Assembly (NCBI RefSeq): GCF_013376005.1
Contig: NZ_JABMJK010000012.1
Span: forward strand, 1 to 64,000
Reading direction: 5' to 3'
Origin: Duganella sp. SG902
GTDB lineage: Bacteria > Pseudomonadota > Gammaproteobacteria > Burkholderiales > Burkholderiaceae_D
DNA length: 64,000 bases
The notes below the pieces were generated by a model. It did no database searches, was not told where the DNA came from, and worked only from the letters and a program-made list of their open reading frames with translations. Positions 62,881 through 64,000 of the stretch are shown piece after piece; positions within the stretch are counted from its first letter, which is position 1; each line of letters starts with the position of its first letter. The translations under genes were made by a program, and so were the position numbers.

Positions 62881-63437
62881 TCAAGAGCTCCAATATTCAT
62901 CTGTTGTTGCTGATTCAAAGGCAGGTAGGTCAGGGACATCATTGGCGGCGCAATCTTCTCCACGCGATAAGTGCCATCGATGACGGTCTGGTTGCGCACC
63001 GAGTAGGTCTTGTCGCCGCGCGCCAGGAACACCTCCCACGCGCCATCGGCCAGCGCCTTGCCGATGTAGGTGAACGGCACCGGCGGCGCCATCGGCGGTG
63101 GCGGCGGCGCGTTCGATGGCGGCGGCGGTGGCGGTGGCGGCGGATTCCAGTTCTGGCCCATGAACACGCCCTCGCCCGCCGCGAAGGTGGCGTCGCCGGC
63201 CTCCCCCACCAGCTGCGCGCGCGGGATCAGCGCGAGGATAGCGGTGTCGCCCGCCGGCGTGGCGTCCTTGCCGGCGGCGCGCGGCGTGGTGGACTCCGGC
63301 GCGGGGGAAGGTGCGCCGGCGCGCCCGGCGCGCGCCACCGGTTCGGCGATGCCGCCGGATGGCGAGTTATCGCCAAACAGCACCAGCCCTGCCGCGCCCA
63401 CCAGCGCCAGCGCCATCACGATCTGATATGGCTTCAT
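62877..63437 (-). CDS. GspC/PilP-like inner-membrane protein
   Basis: A 186-residue bitopic protein with one N-terminal helix (about residues 5-21). It then has a Pro/Ala-rich disordered part with a run of nine prolines near residue 100, and a small beta-domain (VPFTYIGKALADGAWEVFLARGDKTYSV) like the HR domain of GspC or PilP that contacts the secretin. Position between the PilO-like and secretin genes supports that role. It is coupled to both neighbours by four-base overlaps. Confidence 0.82.
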   Translation of the reverse strand: MKPYQIVMALALVGAAGLVLFGDNSPSGGIAEPVARAGRAGAPSPAPESTTPRAAGKDATPAGDTAILALIPRAQLVGEAGDATFAAGEGVFMGQNWNPPPPPPPPPSNAPPPPPMAPPVPFTYIGKALADGAWEVFLARGDKTYSVRNQTVIDGTYRVEKIAPPMMSLTYLPLNQQQQMNIGALE

Positions 63438-63985
63438 GGCTCGGCGTCCTTCAGGTACAACGTGAAGCGCAGGCGCGCCTCCACGGTGGGATCGGCGATG
63501 GTATCGCGGCGGAAGCCCACTTCATCCAGCGAGGCATACGGCATCGCGCGCAGTCCCTGCATGGCGAACTGCCAGATCGATTGATACGGCCCTTTCACAG
63601 GCAGGATGATCTGGTAGGTGCTGACGCGGCTGGCCTTGTCGTAGCCGGCCTTGTACTCGCCCTGGTTCAGCGTCAGGCTGGATTTGGCGGCCAGGTCGAA
63701 CAGCACTTTCACCTGCTGTTCGGCGTAGCGTTTTTCGCCCAGGGTGTCATAGAAGGCGGCCAGGTTCTGATTGGCCGACGGCGGTGGCGGCGGCGTCACC
63801 AGCGTGGACGGCGCGGGCAAAGGCTGGGCCATCACCCGCGCCTGCGCCGCCCGTTGCGGCAGCAGCCATGCCCACGCCGCCGCGCCGGCCACGCACAAGA
63901 CGATCGCCACGCAGGCCGGCACGCCGAGGCGCAGCACGGCGATGCGGGCGCGCAGCAGCAACGCCGGGACGTTCACATTGTTCAT
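63434..63985 (-). CDS. PilO/GspM-like inner-membrane protein
   Basis: A roughly 183-residue bitopic protein: one membrane helix near residues 20-43, a Pro-rich stretch, and a ferredoxin-like domain (YKAGYDKASRVSTYQIILPVKGPYQSIWQFAMQGLRAM) typical of PilO or GspM, which help assemble the inner-membrane platform. ATG 63985 is preferred because it would overlap an upstream stop in an ATGA, the coupling used by the next two genes; ATG 63997 is the alternative. Further genes of the operon must lie beyond the right edge of the window. Confidence 0.8.
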   Translation of the reverse strand: MNNVNVPALLLRARIAVLRLGVPACVAIVLCVAGAAAWAWLLPQRAAQARVMAQPLPAPSTLVTPPPPPSANQNLAAFYDTLGEKRYAEQQVKVLFDLAAKSSLTLNQGEYKAGYDKASRVSTYQIILPVKGPYQSIWQFAMQGLRAMPYASLDEVGFRRDTIADPTVEARLRFTLYLKDAEP

Positions 63986-64000
63986 CGCGCCAGCCATGTG

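Overview
The window looks like a piece of chromosome from a betaproteobacterium of the order Burkholderiales, most likely family Oxalobacteraceae (Duganella / Massilia / Janthinobacterium relatives). The reasons are the 5' end of a betaproteobacterial-type 16S rRNA gene at the left edge (minus strand), high GC with strong third-position GC bias, a Burkholderiales-type porin, the AcnD/PrpF form of the methylcitrate cycle, the cysI-DUF934-cysH-cysDN-cobA sulfate block and a PEP-CTERM protein. This is inference from gene content; no database search was run. There is no phage, plasmid, IS transposase, tRNA or CRISPR array in view.

Layout. 1-471: start of an rrn operon leaving the window to the left, with leader, boxA-like site and promoter. 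472-3833: a LytS/LytTR two-component pair, then an orphan PAS histidine kinase whose start abuts a 40-bp hairpin. 3821-4906: porin. 5031-12948: assimilatory sulfate reduction, with CysB and a methyltransferase on one strand and cysI, DUF934, cysH, cysD, cysN and cobA on the other. The CysH cysteine pattern is that of an APS reductase, so no APS kinase is needed. 13029-15910: small exported or unknown proteins and a LysR regulator. 15902-20163: cbiX translationally coupled to lptG-lptF, and divergent pepA. 20177-25548: a lipoprotein, an unknown protein, an AT-rich gap, exonuclease III and a multi-PAS GGDEF-EAL protein.

25664-37305 is a propionate/acetate island: prpB-prpC-acnD-prpF-prpE, then DUF485 and actP (minus strand), driven from a textbook sigma-54 promoter and controlled by divergent PrpR. 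37305-37518 is a MITE-like element with 18-bp inverted ends fused to the prpR stop codon. 37622-40222: alpha/beta hydrolase, second LytS-type kinase and LytTR regulator, with paired direct repeats upstream spaced like a LytTR site. 40219-49410: an orphan FtsX/MacB-type permease with its own sigma-54 promoter and 39-bp palindromic upstream site, downstream of two tandem exported Tricorn-like S41 proteases. 49507-52641: clpS-clpA and a cold-shock gene. 52715-54412: an AIPR-family candidate phage-defence protein with an Mrr-like nuclease motif. 54505-58497: icd, rluE-like, rpsT, murJ. 58558-63985: a PEP-CTERM protein and part of a type II secretion/type IV pilus-like operon (PilO-like, PilP-like, secretin, three prepilin-like proteins) continuing beyond the right edge.

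A family of 70-78 bp bipartite palindromic repeats (four full copies and one half copy) sits almost only between co-directional genes of the cys and prp operons. The best candidates for new biology are the sigma-54-controlled permease next to the Tricorn proteases, the MITE-like element, the AIPR protein, the repeat family inside operons, and the atypical pilin/secretin operon.
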